A stretch of DNA of 44,703 bases. Source: Clostridiales bacterium. Lineage in GTDB: Bacteria > Bacillota > Clostridia > Oscillospirales > Oscillospiraceae. Below the pieces are notes generated by a model that saw only the letters and a list, made by a program, of their open reading frames with translations, searched no databases and was not told where the DNA came from. Shown piece by piece: positions 23,801 to 32,250 of this stretch; position 1 is the first letter of the stretch; each line of letters opens with the position of its first letter. Location of the stretch: positions 1 through 44,703 of the forward strand of contig JAAYOP010000071.1 of the NCBI GenBank assembly GCA_012520295.1. Reading direction: 5' to 3'. A program made the translations under genes and the position numbers.

Positions 23801-24829
23801 ATGAGTAAAAAGATAATATTTATTTCTCTTCTGCTGGCGGCTGTTATGCTATTTGGAGCCTGCGCTTCAAATCAGAACACACAGCCTACGAACCCCGGGG
23901 ATTCTACGAATACCAAATCAAGGCCGGTGGTGTTTGCCGATATCGGCTGGGACAGCATAAGGTTCCACAATGCCGTTGTAAGATTTATAGCCGAAGAAGT
24001 CTATGGACTGGAAACTGAGGAAGTTTCAGGCACCACCCCCATCACATATACCGCTCTTTTAAAGGGAGATATCGATGTTTCCATGGAAATGTGGACAGAT
24101 AATCTTGCCACCTACAAAGAGGACCTTTCAGAGGGCAAGTTTAAAGAGCTGGGGATTAACTTCGGAGATAATACCCAAGGTCTCTATGTACCCAGATATG
24201 TTATTGAAGGTGATGCCGAGCGCGGTATCGAACCGATGGCACCTGATTTAAAAACCGTTGAGGACTTAAAAAATTATCCTCAGGTATTCCAGGACCCTGA
24301 TAATCCCTCAAAGGGACGTATTTACGGGGCAATATCTGGCTGGGATATAGACACCATAATGAGAAAAAAGTGTCAATACTACGGCTTGACCGAGTCTTAT
24401 AATTACTTTGATCCCGGTTCTGATGCCGCTCTTTCAGCCGCTTTTGCCTCTGCCTATGAAAAAGGCGAACCCATCGTAGGCTATTACTGGGAGCCCACAT
24501 GGCTGCTTGGTAAATATGATCTGGTGCTTCTGGATGATGCTCCCTATGACGCAGAGCTCTACCCTGAAGGCAAGACAGCCTGTCCTTCTGTGGAAGTCAC
24601 GGTTTGCGTAAGCAATGACTTCTATGCAGCCTTTCCTGAATTTTGTGAGTTTCTCAGTAACTATAAAACCTCCAGCGCCCTTACTTCAGAAGCTCTCTCC
24701 TATATACAGGATACAAAGGCCTCTTATGAGGAAACTGCCATTTGGTTTCTTAAGGAAAATGACCAGCTTATCAGCCAGTGGCTGCCGGAAACCAAAGCAG
24801 AGCTCCTGCGCAATGAGCTCAATGAATAA
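23801..24829 (+). CDS. opuAC: Glycine betaine ABC transporter, substrate-binding lipoprotein
   Basis: This is the extracytoplasmic receptor for glycine betaine or proline betaine uptake under osmotic stress. The 342-residue protein has a lipoprotein signal with lipobox LFGAC (Cys21). The OpuAC-type fold begins FADIGWDSIRFHNAV; its Trp and Tyr residues (GWD, EMWTDN, YYWEPTW) are candidates for the aromatic cage around the quaternary ammonium. The start is the ATG at 23801 behind AGGAGG. It is the first gene of the operon, opposite to the ATPase-permease-receptor order of Bacillus opuA. Exact substrate is inferred from family. Confidence 0.93.
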   Translation: MSKKIIFISLLLAAVMLFGACASNQNTQPTNPGDSTNTKSRPVVFADIGWDSIRFHNAVVRFIAEEVYGLETEEVSGTTPITYTALLKGDIDVSMEMWTDNLATYKEDLSEGKFKELGINFGDNTQGLYVPRYVIEGDAERGIEPMAPDLKTVEDLKNYPQVFQDPDNPSKGRIYGAISGWDIDTIMRKKCQYYGLTESYNYFDPGSDAALSAAFASAYEKGEPIVGYYWEPTWLLGKYDLVLLDDAPYDAELYPEGKTACPSVEVTVCVSNDFYAAFPEFCEFLSNYKTSSALTSEALSYIQDTKASYEETAIWFLKENDQLISQWLPETKAELLRNELNE

Positions 24830-24841
24830 GGGGGGAATTTT

Positions 24842-25744
24842 ATGCCGGATTGGTTATATAACTTTCCTGAAACAATAAAACTGAACATACGTGAACCGAT
24901 TGATGAGTTTATTTCATATATAAATGTCAATTGGGAAGGCTTTTTTGACGCTGTCACCAAGGGCCTTCGCGGCATGCTCAAAGGTGTCAACTGGTTTATA
25001 GGCATCATTCCCTGGTGGGTGCTGGTCCTGGCAGTATTCATACTGACGTGGATAACCACCAAAAAGCCCCTCAGAGCGGTGCTCTATTCTCTTTTGCTGA
25101 TTTTTATTGGCTCCATGGGTCTGTGGTCATATATGGAGCAGACTCTGGCAATAGTCATCACCTCGGTGATACTGTCACTTGTCATCGGCTTCCCTCTAGG
25201 CATTCTTGTTGCCTCGGGTAAAAAAGCCGACGCGATTATTCGACCAGTTTTGGACACAATGCAAACAATGCCGTCATTTGTTTATCTGATTCCCGCCGTC
25301 ATGCTGTTGGGGCTTGGAAACGTACCCGCGGTAATAGCTACGACCATATATGCCATACCTCCCATTATTCGCCTGACCAGCCACGGCATTAAGCAGGTGG
25401 ACGCGGAGGTGGTGGAAGCGGCTCACGCCTTTGGCTCAACCCGCTGGCAGACCCTGATAAAGGTTCAGATCCCACAGGCAATGCCTACCATTATGACCGG
25501 CGTAAATCAAACCATCATGATGGCTTTGGCAATGGTTGTCACCTGCTCCATGATAGGTGCAACAGGACTTGGCTCTGAGGTTATCATCGGTATCAACCGT
25601 CTGGAAATCGGCCGAGGCTTCGCTGCCGGTATATCTGTGGTAATTATGGCGGTTATCCTGGACAGACTGACCCAGGGCATCTACAAACCCAAAGGAGGTG
25701 ACCTGGTTGCCGAGCAAAGCAGAGGTTTTATTAAAGGTAAATAA
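24842..25744 (+). CDS. opuAB: Glycine betaine ABC transporter, permease
   Basis: This membrane subunit forms the betaine channel. The 300-residue protein has a soluble N-terminal part and about six to seven membrane spans. The binding-protein-dependent permease signature EVVEAAHAFGSTRWQTLIKVQIPQA lies near residue 182. TMQTMPSFVYLIPAVMLLGLGNVPA is typical of ProW/OpuAB proteins. GGGGGG precedes the ATG. It begins 12 bp after opuAC, and its last 38 bp overlap the ATPase gene, indicating translational coupling. Confidence 0.95.
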   Translation: MPDWLYNFPETIKLNIREPIDEFISYINVNWEGFFDAVTKGLRGMLKGVNWFIGIIPWWVLVLAVFILTWITTKKPLRAVLYSLLLIFIGSMGLWSYMEQTLAIVITSVILSLVIGFPLGILVASGKKADAIIRPVLDTMQTMPSFVYLIPAVMLLGLGNVPAVIATTIYAIPPIIRLTSHGIKQVDAEVVEAAHAFGSTRWQTLIKVQIPQAMPTIMTGVNQTIMMALAMVVTCSMIGATGLGSEVIIGINRLEIGRGFAAGISVVIMAVILDRLTQGIYKPKGGDLVAEQSRGFIKGK

Positions 25745-26891
25745 TCTTTACAAACTTTACGGGGTTAACCGCCAGGCTGCAAGAGACCTGATGAAAAAGG
25801 GCGCGGACAAAAGCGAAATACTCAAACAGACCGGAGTAACAGTGGCTGTCAACAATGTGTCCTTTGAAGTGGAGCGGGGCAAGATATTTGTTCTTATAGG
25901 TTTGTCCGGCTCAGGTAAATCCACCGTTATAAGATGTATAAACATGCTGCAGCAACCCTCCTCGGGAAGCGTCATATTTGAAAACCAGGATATCGGCAAG
26001 CTGTCTCGTAAGGAATTGCTGGAATTCCGGCGCACCAAGGCATCCATGGTTTTTCAAAACTTCGGCCTCATGTCACACAGGGACGTCCTGGGAAATGTGG
26101 CATACGGTCTTGAGATTCGCGGAGTAAAAAGAGAAGAGCGCGAGTATAAAGCCATGGAAATGATTAAAATGGTGGGTCTGGAGGGCTGGGAGCACCAAAA
26201 CCCTTCTTCCCTGAGCGGTGGTATGCGCCAGCGTGTGGGGATAGCAAGAGCACTTACCAATGACCCGGAAATGCTGCTCATGGACGAGCCTTTCTCGGCG
26301 TTGGATCCGCTGGTGCGGCGCGATATGCAGTTTGAACTTCTGTCAATTCAGAGGAAAATGAATAAGACAATCCTGTTCATCACCCATGATATAGACGAAG
26401 CCTTCATGCTGGGAGATATGATTGGTATCATGCGGGACGGAAAGCTCATTCAGGTCGGCACGGCCGAGGAAATGACCTCAAATCCCGCCGATGACTATGT
26501 ACGCGACTTTATTGTCAGCGCCGATAAATCCCGGGTTTTCTGCGCAAAACATGTTATGATAACTCCCTCTTCATTGATTCGCCTCAGTGACGGTTCTGGA
26601 AAAGCCTTATCAATAATGAAGCGCAACGGAGTATCCAGCTCATATGTGATTGACGATAAGATGACTTTCATAGGAGTACTGACTCTGGAAGACGCCATGA
26701 AGGCTCGTTCGGAGAATCTCTCTGTGGAGTCATTGGTTATAAGAGATGTGGAAACGGTTAAGGAGGATGACCTCATAGCCGACATCATGCCCCAGGCTGC
26801 TCGGACAAGATTCCCCCTGGCAGTCGTGGACGAGGAGGGCAGGCTGAAAGGCATAGTATCGAAAGCCGCCGTTTTGTCCTCCATAAGCTAA
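25707..26891 (+). CDS. opuAA: Glycine betaine ABC transporter, ATPase with CBS pair
   Basis: The ATPase powers betaine uptake. The 394-residue product has Walker A GLSGSGKST, the Q-loop in VFQNFGLM, signature LSGGMRQRVGIARAL, Walker B LLMDEPFSALD and an HDIDEA switch. Two C-terminal CBS domains (about residues 275-394) follow, as in OpuA proteins whose CBS module senses ionic strength or nucleotides. The start is a TTG at 25707, eight bases after GGAGG. An in-frame GTG at 25698 would overlap the site. It overlaps opuAB by 38 bp. A strong terminator follows. Confidence 0.95.
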   Translation: MPSKAEVLLKVNNLYKLYGVNRQAARDLMKKGADKSEILKQTGVTVAVNNVSFEVERGKIFVLIGLSGSGKSTVIRCINMLQQPSSGSVIFENQDIGKLSRKELLEFRRTKASMVFQNFGLMSHRDVLGNVAYGLEIRGVKREEREYKAMEMIKMVGLEGWEHQNPSSLSGGMRQRVGIARALTNDPEMLLMDEPFSALDPLVRRDMQFELLSIQRKMNKTILFITHDIDEAFMLGDMIGIMRDGKLIQVGTAEEMTSNPADDYVRDFIVSADKSRVFCAKHVMITPSSLIRLSDGSGKALSIMKRNGVSSSYVIDDKMTFIGVLTLEDAMKARSENLSVESLVIRDVETVKEDDLIADIMPQAARTRFPLAVVDEEGRLKGIVSKAAVLSSIS

Positions 26892-26917
26892 ATTAACAAT
26901 TAAGCTGTATTAACTGA

Positions 26918-26962
26918 GGGGTGCCGCAGCAGGCTTAAGCGCTGAGCGGCACCCCGTATTTT
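26918..26962 (+). terminator. opu operon terminator
   Basis: A 10-bp GGGGTGCCGC/GCGGCACCCC stem (26918-26927 with 26946-26955) is followed by GTATTTT, 27 bp after the opuAA stop. Confidence 0.8.
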
Positions 26963-27021
26963 CATATTTTTGATGGCTTTTTGGATCCAGTGCTCCAAAT
27001 ACGCGGAACAACTTTTATATT

Positions 27022-27227
27022 TAATGCCTGCTGAATAATTAAAAACGCAACAACTGCAATAATTTGACAGCGTTTTTGAATTGTTCAGGTGCGAGGTTTT
27101 TTGTTGTATTCAGCAAAAAACCTTGCACAATAGATTTGCGGCGTGTGTCCGTAAATCTATTTAGGTAGTCAATCAATGCCTACTGAACAAATGCGTTTCG
27201 CAAAACGCATTTGTTCAGTAGGCATTA
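27022..27227 (-). repeat. MITE-like repeat, copy C (full length)
   Basis: At 206 bp this is the longest copy. Its ends TAATGCCTGCTGAATAA and TTTGTTCAGTAGGCATTA form terminal inverted repeats. Read on the minus strand it has the family core ATTGATTGACTACCTAAAT and the paired AGATTTACGG / CCGCAAATCT. At one end a perfect 24-bp inverted repeat with a 4-nt loop (27175-27198 with 27203-27226) duplicates the terminal repeat. It fills most of the gap between the opu operon and sigG. Confidence 0.8.
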
Positions 27228-27261
27228 TTTAGTTTGTGGCCAGGGAGTGGGACAGCCTTTA

Positions 27262-27295
27262 AAAAATGCCCAGCTTTCAAATGCTGAGCATTTTT
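27262..27295 (-). terminator. sigG terminator
   Basis: AAAAATGC and CAGC pair with GCTG and GCATTTTT around one mismatch, directly after the sigG stop on the minus strand. The outer A/T arms give the U-tract. Confidence 0.75.
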
Positions 27296-27298
27296 GTT

Positions 27299-28069
27299 TC
27301 ACAAATTCTTTTTTATCTGGTTTATGGCGCTCTTCTCCAGCCTGGAAACCTGGGCCTGGGAGATTCCCACCTCGTTTGAGACCTCCATCTGGGTCTTACC
27401 CTCGTAAAACCTGAGGGCCAGTATATGCTTCTCTCTCTGCCCCAGTCTGGCTATGGCGTCCGATAGGGCTATCTGCTCCAGCCAGCTCTCATCATTATTT
27501 TTCGTGTCCCCCACCTGGTCCATCACGCATATTGCATCCCCGCCGTCGGTATAAACCGGCTCATAAAGGGATACGGGCTCCATGATGGCATCTATGGCAA
27601 AGACCACTTCCTCCCTTTTCAAATCAAGCTCCTTGGCTATCTCCTCCACTGTGGGGTCTCTCTGTTTTTCGTTTGTCAGCCGCTCTTTCACCTGCAAAAT
27701 CCTGTATGCGGTGTCACGCATTGATCTGGAAACCCGGATTGTGCTGTTGTCCCTCAGATACCGCCTTATCTCGCCTATTATCATAGGTACTCCGTATGTG
27801 GAAAACCTCACCCCCTGGGACAAATCGAAGTTATCTATCGCCTTGATAAGACCAATGCATCCCACCTGGAAAAGGTCGTCGGCATTTTCTCCCCTGCCTA
27901 AAAACTTCTGTATAACGGAAAGCACAAGTCTGAGATTTCCCGAAATCAGTTCTTCTCTTGCCTTCTTATCCCCTTCCTTGCACCTTTTTAAAAGCTCGTT
28001 TATTTCATCATTTTTCAAAACCTTCAGTTTTGATGTATTTACGCCGCTCAGCTCGACTTTACCCTGCAT
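27299..28069 (-). CDS. sigG: Late forespore sigma factor G
   Basis: Sigma G directs late forespore transcription. The 256-residue protein begins KVELSGVNTSKLKVL, the region found in sigma G orthologues. Region 2 follows (LVLSVIQKFLGRGENADDLFQVGCIGLIKAIDNFD, FSTYGVPMIIGEIRRYLRD). Region 3 (SRSMRDTAYRI) and region 4, with a helix-turn-helix (MEVSNEVGISQAQVSRLE), complete it. A GAGAG site precedes the ATG. A SigF-like promoter lies upstream. The sigE gene lies 4.2 kb away on the same strand, with four genes between, whereas in Bacillus the two are adjacent. Confidence 0.96.
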   Translation of the reverse strand: MQGKVELSGVNTSKLKVLKNDEINELLKRCKEGDKKAREELISGNLRLVLSVIQKFLGRGENADDLFQVGCIGLIKAIDNFDLSQGVRFSTYGVPMIIGEIRRYLRDNSTIRVSRSMRDTAYRILQVKERLTNEKQRDPTVEEIAKELDLKREEVVFAIDAIMEPVSLYEPVYTDGGDAICVMDQVGDTKNNDESWLEQIALSDAIARLGQREKHILALRFYEGKTQMEVSNEVGISQAQVSRLEKSAINQIKKNL

Positions 28070-28141
28070 AATTTTCTCTCGAACCTCCCAGGACGTTTTT
28101 ATCCTTCAACTACGATTAAACCGTAATTTATTTCATAAGGT

Positions 28142-28170
28142 CAGTATTCCCCGAGAGCTTTTTTTAATAC
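28142..28170 (-). promoter_or_regulatory. SigF-like promoter of sigG
   Basis: On the minus strand GTATT (28170-28166) is followed after 14 nt by GGGAATACTG (28151-28142). That fits the sigma F -10 consensus GGnnAnAMTR at every fixed position. It lies about 73 bp before sigG, which sigma F transcribes in Bacillus. Confidence 0.45.
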
Positions 28171-28202
28171 AGGTAAATCGCTCAGCCTTAATTTGGTAAT
28201 TT

Positions 28203-29033
28203 TTATATTGTAGCCGGGAATGTACCCCCGGACCGAGCCTGTGCCCCGGATGCCCGCTCCTGTATTTCTTCCTGTGTCCGGCTTTTATATATTTCCTCCA
28301 ACTTTTTGTAGTTTGGCCGTGATACGGAATCCAGCATGTAAGCCGAGCGCGTCGCGCCCCTGAATCTGTTTTGATTGAGAAACCTGATAATCCTTTCGGA
28401 TGTGGTTATGCCCACCCCGTGCCCGTAATACAGGTTGTCGGACAATACAATGACATTCTCCCCCTGCAGCTCCGGTGTTTTCGGGTCCACATCCGGGTTT
28501 TTTATATAAGCTCTGTCTCCGGGCAAAATATCCGTCACCGGTTTTGGAACACCGATTTCCCTGAGTAGGGGGTCAAGGGAATGCCAATTCATAAGATAAA
28601 TTGACCTGAAAAGCCTGTTAAAAAGAGATGTGCCAAAGACATTGAGCAGCGCCTTAAAATAAACAATCACCATTGCAGTGGCGCATTCGGTGGCATATTT
28701 GCGGCCGTTTGTGAAAATATCATTAATGGCTCCCGAGGCCAAAACTCCGGCTTTGAGCAGGAAGCCTCCGTTTGGAACCCTGTTCCAGTATTCTTCATTG
28801 CATTTTGACTTGTGAAATACCTCAAAGCCGAGTCCGCTCCTGTTGAGCATTTCCGCTACAGTTACCGTCTGTTTTCGAAGCAGCAGCTCAAACCTCAGCT
28901 GCTCGGCAGATGCATAGCTATATCTTGCCTCGCTTTGAGCCATTTTTCGCAGTACACGGGCTTCGGTACTGCCGGGCGGATAGCTCCTTTCCAGGGCAGT
29001 CATATCAGCTTCGCTGCCTGCTATTACTATCAC
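28203..29033 (-). CDS. tgl: Protein-glutamine gamma-glutamyltransferase, spore coat
   Basis: Tgl cross-links spore coat proteins through Gln-Lys isopeptide bonds late in sporulation. The 276-residue product has the family's catalytic segment KYATECATAMVIVYFKAL with Cys117, close to Cys116 of the Bacillus enzyme. It also has MNWHSLDPLL, LPGDRAYIKNPDVDPKTPELQGENVI and YYGHGVGI. The start is a GTG whose GTGA overlaps the stop of the upstream gene by 4 bp, with GGGGGAG eight bases before. That implies translational coupling to the unknown protein before it. A Thr/Glu/Gly-rich C-terminal tail follows the domain. Confidence 0.93.
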   Translation of the reverse strand: MIVIAGSEADMTALERSYPPGSTEARVLRKMAQSEARYSYASAEQLRFELLLRKQTVTVAEMLNRSGLGFEVFHKSKCNEEYWNRVPNGGFLLKAGVLASGAINDIFTNGRKYATECATAMVIVYFKALLNVFGTSLFNRLFRSIYLMNWHSLDPLLREIGVPKPVTDILPGDRAYIKNPDVDPKTPELQGENVIVLSDNLYYGHGVGITTSERIIRFLNQNRFRGATRSAYMLDSVSRPNYKKLEEIYKSRTQEEIQERASGAQARSGGTFPATI

Positions 29034-30031
29034 TGAAGCAACTCCCCCTCTCTTTTGGCGCGCCTTAGCTGTTCATCAACAGGGGAGCGTATCCAGTTTT
29101 CCCATTCCCTTTCGTTTTTTTCATGCATCCTTCTTGAATACCGGGCAAGAAGCTCCCTATCATTGTCACTTAGCGCTTTAAAGGCCTGTATGCAGCTGCT
29201 CTCATTTTCGTCCGCTGGGAATAAGGGCTGCTTTTTACGGTTTGCCATGTTTTTATTCAGATATTTTCTTTCCATGTCAACTGCGCAGAAAACAGGCTTG
29301 CTTTCAAACTGGTATCCCTCTTCTGTAAAGTATAAAAAGGGGTCATTTTCCTCCAGCCATTTTATGTAGGCAGCATACCGGGCTTCCCTTTCCCCGGCAT
29401 TCATTGAATCTATACCCTTATCCTCAATGTTGAGGAGCTCACAGGCAAGTTCCACTTCTTCTTTGTCCGGTGATTTTAAACGCTCCGCAATCAGCCTGAG
29501 TACCTGTGGATCCTCCGACCTGAAAAGAGCCCACACCAGATCATGTATATTGTGGCCTGCTTTCTTTCGTGAAAATATCATATTGACCGCCTGAGGTATT
29601 ACGCTCCTGTCCTTATATGTAAAAATAAGCACCGAAGCGGTCACGTCCATTATGTTTTTATAGTCGTCATCATACCCATCCATTGGGGCGCCTGTCTCCA
29701 GAATCCATTTGAGTACCGAATAAACCCTGTTTCTTTTGGCAGAAAGATAGTCTGCTCCGGCAAGCGCCTTTTTCCCGCTGATTATTTGATTAACAATCCT
29801 TAAGGCTACGGTATTTCGTGAATTTAATATACCGCTGATGCCCAGCTCTCTGATCCGGGGCAATAAAATATAGAAGCAAGAAAAGGTCAGTCGTCTGTCA
29901 TTAAGCAAAGCAATAGCCCCGGTTCCTTTTTTTCTATATACATCCGCGAAAGCCGAAATGCATTTGTCAATGCCTTCCCGCTGCATAACGCTGTCCAAAT
30001 AGCTTATTTGATCGGATATGCCGGTATCCAT
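29030..30031 (-). CDS. Hypothetical helical protein coupled to tgl
   Basis: I do not recognise this 333-residue protein. It is predicted mostly helical, with repeated short Leu/Ile-rich helices (LLPRIRELGISGIL, RIVNQIISGKKAL, LIAERLKSPDKEEVELACELL) that could be HEAT-like. The C-terminus is strongly charged and rich in Arg, Glu and Lys (ARYSRRMHEKNEREWENW). There is no signal peptide or membrane segment. The start is the ATG at 30031, five bases after GGGGTG. It overlaps tgl by 4 bp and has a SigK-like promoter. A role in spore coat assembly or in controlling Tgl is a reasonable inference, not shown. Confidence 0.8.
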   Translation of the reverse strand: MDTGISDQISYLDSVMQREGIDKCISAFADVYRKKGTGAIALLNDRRLTFSCFYILLPRIRELGISGILNSRNTVALRIVNQIISGKKALAGADYLSAKRNRVYSVLKWILETGAPMDGYDDDYKNIMDVTASVLIFTYKDRSVIPQAVNMIFSRKKAGHNIHDLVWALFRSEDPQVLRLIAERLKSPDKEEVELACELLNIEDKGIDSMNAGEREARYAAYIKWLEENDPFLYFTEEGYQFESKPVFCAVDMERKYLNKNMANRKKQPLFPADENESSCIQAFKALSDNDRELLARYSRRMHEKNEREWENWIRSPVDEQLRRAKREGELLQ

Positions 30032-30078
30032 GATTTCACCCCTTGTCATTCCGGCTGCCTTAACAAGGCTTTCATATA

Positions 30079-30108
30079 TACAATATGCCGTAAAAGGGCG
30101 ATGGGTTT
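30079..30108 (-). promoter_or_regulatory. SigK-like promoter of the orf-tgl pair
   Basis: On the minus strand CATATTGTA (30087-30079) fits the sigma K -10 CATAnnnTA exactly. An AAAC element (30108-30105) lies 17 nt upstream. Bacillus tgl is a sigma K gene. The pattern is short, so chance is possible. Confidence 0.4.
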
Positions 30109-30136
30109 GCGATAACACAAATTAACTGCCTTTATA

Positions 30137-30300
30137 TAATGTCCACTGAACATTCGTTTTGCCCAACACATTTGCAAAAAGAACAAATTTGCTCTTTCTG
30201 ACGGGCACAAAACAAACCTGTTTTACCCGTTTTATTGACTGACTGGCTCATTGGCTTTCGTAAGCACGCTCCAATTTCATTGTGCTGCAAACAGGCATTA
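30137..30300 (+). repeat. MITE-like repeat, copy D
   Basis: This 164-bp copy begins TAATGTCCACTGAACA and ends CAAACAGGCATTA. It contains the core ATTGACTGACTGGCTCATT and a near-palindrome around AACAAATTTGCTCTTT related to that of copy A. Open frames through it are artefacts. It lies between the orf-tgl promoter and the hslO terminator. Confidence 0.7.
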
Positions 30301-30322
30301 AATGTGAAAACGGGCAAAAACA

Positions 30323-30346
30323 AGATGCTCCGTATCAGGAGCATCT
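30323..30346 (-). terminator. hslO terminator
   Basis: A 9-bp AGATGCTCC/GGAGCATCT stem with a 6-nt loop is followed on the minus strand by a TTGTTTTT tract, 36 bp after hslO. Confidence 0.85.
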
Positions 30347-30381
30347 GCTTAGTAAAAGTCATTTTGTTATTACCGGGGAGC

Positions 30382-31263
30382 TTAATCGGCGATACCGTCC
30401 GCCATGTCTTTGAGCTGCCCACTGGTAAATGAATACCGCCTGTCACAGAATTGACAGGTCACCTCAAAGTGGTCCTGTTCATCTGCCAGCTTAATAAGCT
30501 CATCCTTACCAAGGGTGGTAAGCACTCTTTCAACGCGCTCTTCGGTGCAATAGCACCGGTATTCAACTGGCTGCTCATATATTATCTCTGGCTCAAATCC
30601 GTCAAGCACTTTAAAAAGGATATCGGCGGGAGACATGCCCTCATCCAGCAGCCTGGTAACCGGACCTGCGGCATGTACCGCCTTCTCCAGACGCATTGCA
30701 ACGCTCTCATTGGCTCCCGGCATAAGCTGGACGATGTATCCTCCGGCAGCGCGGACAGACAGATCGGTATCCACCAGTACGCCTAATGCGCAGGCTGAGT
30801 GGATTTGCTCACTCTCCAAGAAATACGCGGCCATGTCCTCTGCTATCTCACCGCTGACAAGCTCAACCATCCCGGTATAAGGCTCCCTGAGCCCCAGGTC
30901 ACGGGTTACTATCAGCTGCCCCCTTCCGACTCCACGTCCCACATCAAGTTTTTTATCGGCTCTGAGGGGAAGCTCCGCTTGGGGATTTTGTAAACAGCCC
31001 CGCACATTACCCTCTCCGTCGGAAACGGCAATAATGGTTCCGAGAGGTCCGTCTCCCCGTATCTGGATTGTGACCGAATCTCGGGGGTTTTTGCTTTGGG
31101 CGCCCATTATGGAGGCGGCGGCAATGGTTCTTCCCAATGCCGCTGTGGCCAGGGGCAGACAGGCATGAATTTTGCGCGCCCGCTCCGTCAAATCCCGGGA
31201 GATTATCGCATCGGCACGGATGAAACCATCGGTTGTAACAGCTCGCACAATATGGTCTGGCAT
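30382..31263 (-). CDS. hslO: Hsp33, redox-regulated holdase chaperone
   Basis: Hsp33 becomes an ATP-independent chaperone when oxidised and protects proteins during oxidative stress. The 293-residue length is typical. The N-terminal domain carries IQIRGDGPLGTIIAVSDGEGNVRG and GQLIVTRDLG. The zinc-binding C-terminus has CYC (EYRCYCTEE) and, 31 residues on, CQFC (VTCQFCDRRY), the complete redox switch. AAGGAG precedes the ATG. It has its own promoter 138 bp upstream and its own terminator, so it forms a separate unit inside the sporulation block. Confidence 0.96.
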   Translation of the reverse strand: MPDHIVRAVTTDGFIRADAIISRDLTERARKIHACLPLATAALGRTIAAASIMGAQSKNPRDSVTIQIRGDGPLGTIIAVSDGEGNVRGCLQNPQAELPLRADKKLDVGRGVGRGQLIVTRDLGLREPYTGMVELVSGEIAEDMAAYFLESEQIHSACALGVLVDTDLSVRAAGGYIVQLMPGANESVAMRLEKAVHAAGPVTRLLDEGMSPADILFKVLDGFEPEIIYEQPVEYRCYCTEERVERVLTTLGKDELIKLADEQDHFEVTCQFCDRRYSFTSGQLKDMADGIAD

Positions 31264-31400
31264 AGCATTATCTCCTTTATACCCGAATACATAAAAGCAT
31301 AGTTTGGTATATGACAGTAGTATTGAGCTTTTTTATCGGGTACAGTCATATTATCCTTTGTTTTCAGTTGAAAAGCATACTTCTGCTTCTCTTTGTCAAT

Positions 31401-31429
31401 AACTTAAACGAGCCAGGAAGCTTTGTCAA
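31401..31429 (-). promoter_or_regulatory. hslO promoter
   Basis: On the minus strand TTGACA (31429-31424), a 17-nt spacer and TAAGTT (31406-31401) lie 138 bp before hslO. A second TTGACA follows at 31399-31394. The rest of the 402-bp gap 31264-31665 shows only this promoter, a leader and the ferredoxin terminator. Confidence 0.5.
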
Positions 31430-31619
31430 CACAAAAACCCACCACCTGTCACCCCATGCCAAATATACTACAGTACATGATGCGGTTCTTTTGTCTATCC
31501 AAAATTATGGCGATGAGCTTAACTGTTTTTATAAGCCCGTGATTTTTATCATTTCTTTATGATATTTATTGCTATTGCACAATTGTGAGACATACTCAGC
31601 TCCCGGGCACTTCGCAATA

Positions 31620-31653
31620 AGAGGGATGTCCCGGCAGTCGAGACACCCCTCTT
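31620..31653 (-). terminator. Ferredoxin gene terminator
   Basis: AGAGGG/CCCTCT plus an inner TGTC/GACA pairing form a hairpin just after the ferredoxin stop. The T-run is better on the plus strand, so it could stop transcription from either side. Confidence 0.6.
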
Positions 31654-31665
31654 TTTATGTAGACA

Positions 31666-32055
31666 CTATTTTTCAACAATCTCAAGTATTCCCATGGGAC
31701 ATTTCTTTACGCATATTCCGCAGGCAATGCACTTGGTGGCCGTCGGCTTGTCTTCCACCTTGATGACAAGGCCCAGAGGACAGGCATCCACGCATTTTCC
31801 ACAACCTGTACAAAGCTTTTTGTCTATCATATAGACACCCTTGGCGTTTTGCTTTATTGCGCCGGCTTCACAGGCTTTGGCACAAAGTCCGCACTGGGTA
31901 CACACCTTTACCCACAGCTTCCCGTCCTTTTTATTGCCAATCCTGATGCAGGATTTATCCTCGTCAAATTCCTTGTAGAATGCTTCGGAGCACGCAACCA
32001 TGCACTGGAAGCAGGAATAGCACTGGGACTGATCCGTTACCTTGAGTCTTTTCAT
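31666..32055 (-). CDS. Polyferredoxin-like protein with four [4Fe-4S] motifs
   Basis: This is a low-potential electron carrier or electron-transfer subunit. In 129 residues there are four CxxCxxCxxxC motifs (CYSCFQCMVAC, CTQCGLCAKAC, CTGCGKCVDAC, CIACGICVKKC), enough ligands for four cubane clusters. The first motif lacks the usual following Pro. There is no signal peptide, so it is cytoplasmic. Proteins of this kind often accompany aldehyde ferredoxin oxidoreductases or hydrogenases, but no partner enzyme is next to it. It has its own strong promoter. The partner is unknown. Confidence 0.88.
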   Translation of the reverse strand: MKRLKVTDQSQCYSCFQCMVACSEAFYKEFDEDKSCIRIGNKKDGKLWVKVCTQCGLCAKACEAGAIKQNAKGVYMIDKKLCTGCGKCVDACPLGLVIKVEDKPTATKCIACGICVKKCPMGILEIVEK

Positions 32056-32172
32056 ATCACTATATCCCCCTAATCTCTTTAGCTTCGCCAGTCACTGCTT
32101 TGTATATAAAACACAACAGCAGATTGTCCGGTTTTTAACAAATATGCAAAGGTTATTTTCAAAATTAAAAGC

Positions 32173-32201
32173 ATTATATCACAATATTAAGGCATTGTAA
32201 A
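32173..32201 (-). promoter_or_regulatory. Ferredoxin gene promoter
   Basis: On the minus strand TTTACA (32201-32196), a 17-nt spacer and a perfect TATAAT (32178-32173) lie about 118 bp before the gene. Confidence 0.7.
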
Positions 32202-32250
32202 ATGTGAAAATGTTCAAAAAAAGAGTTGTTGAAGCCGGAAACTATAGCAA

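Noticed and set aside
30132-30446. A 104-codon minus-strand frame.
   Set aside because: It spans MITE copy D, a terminator and the end of hslO in another frame.
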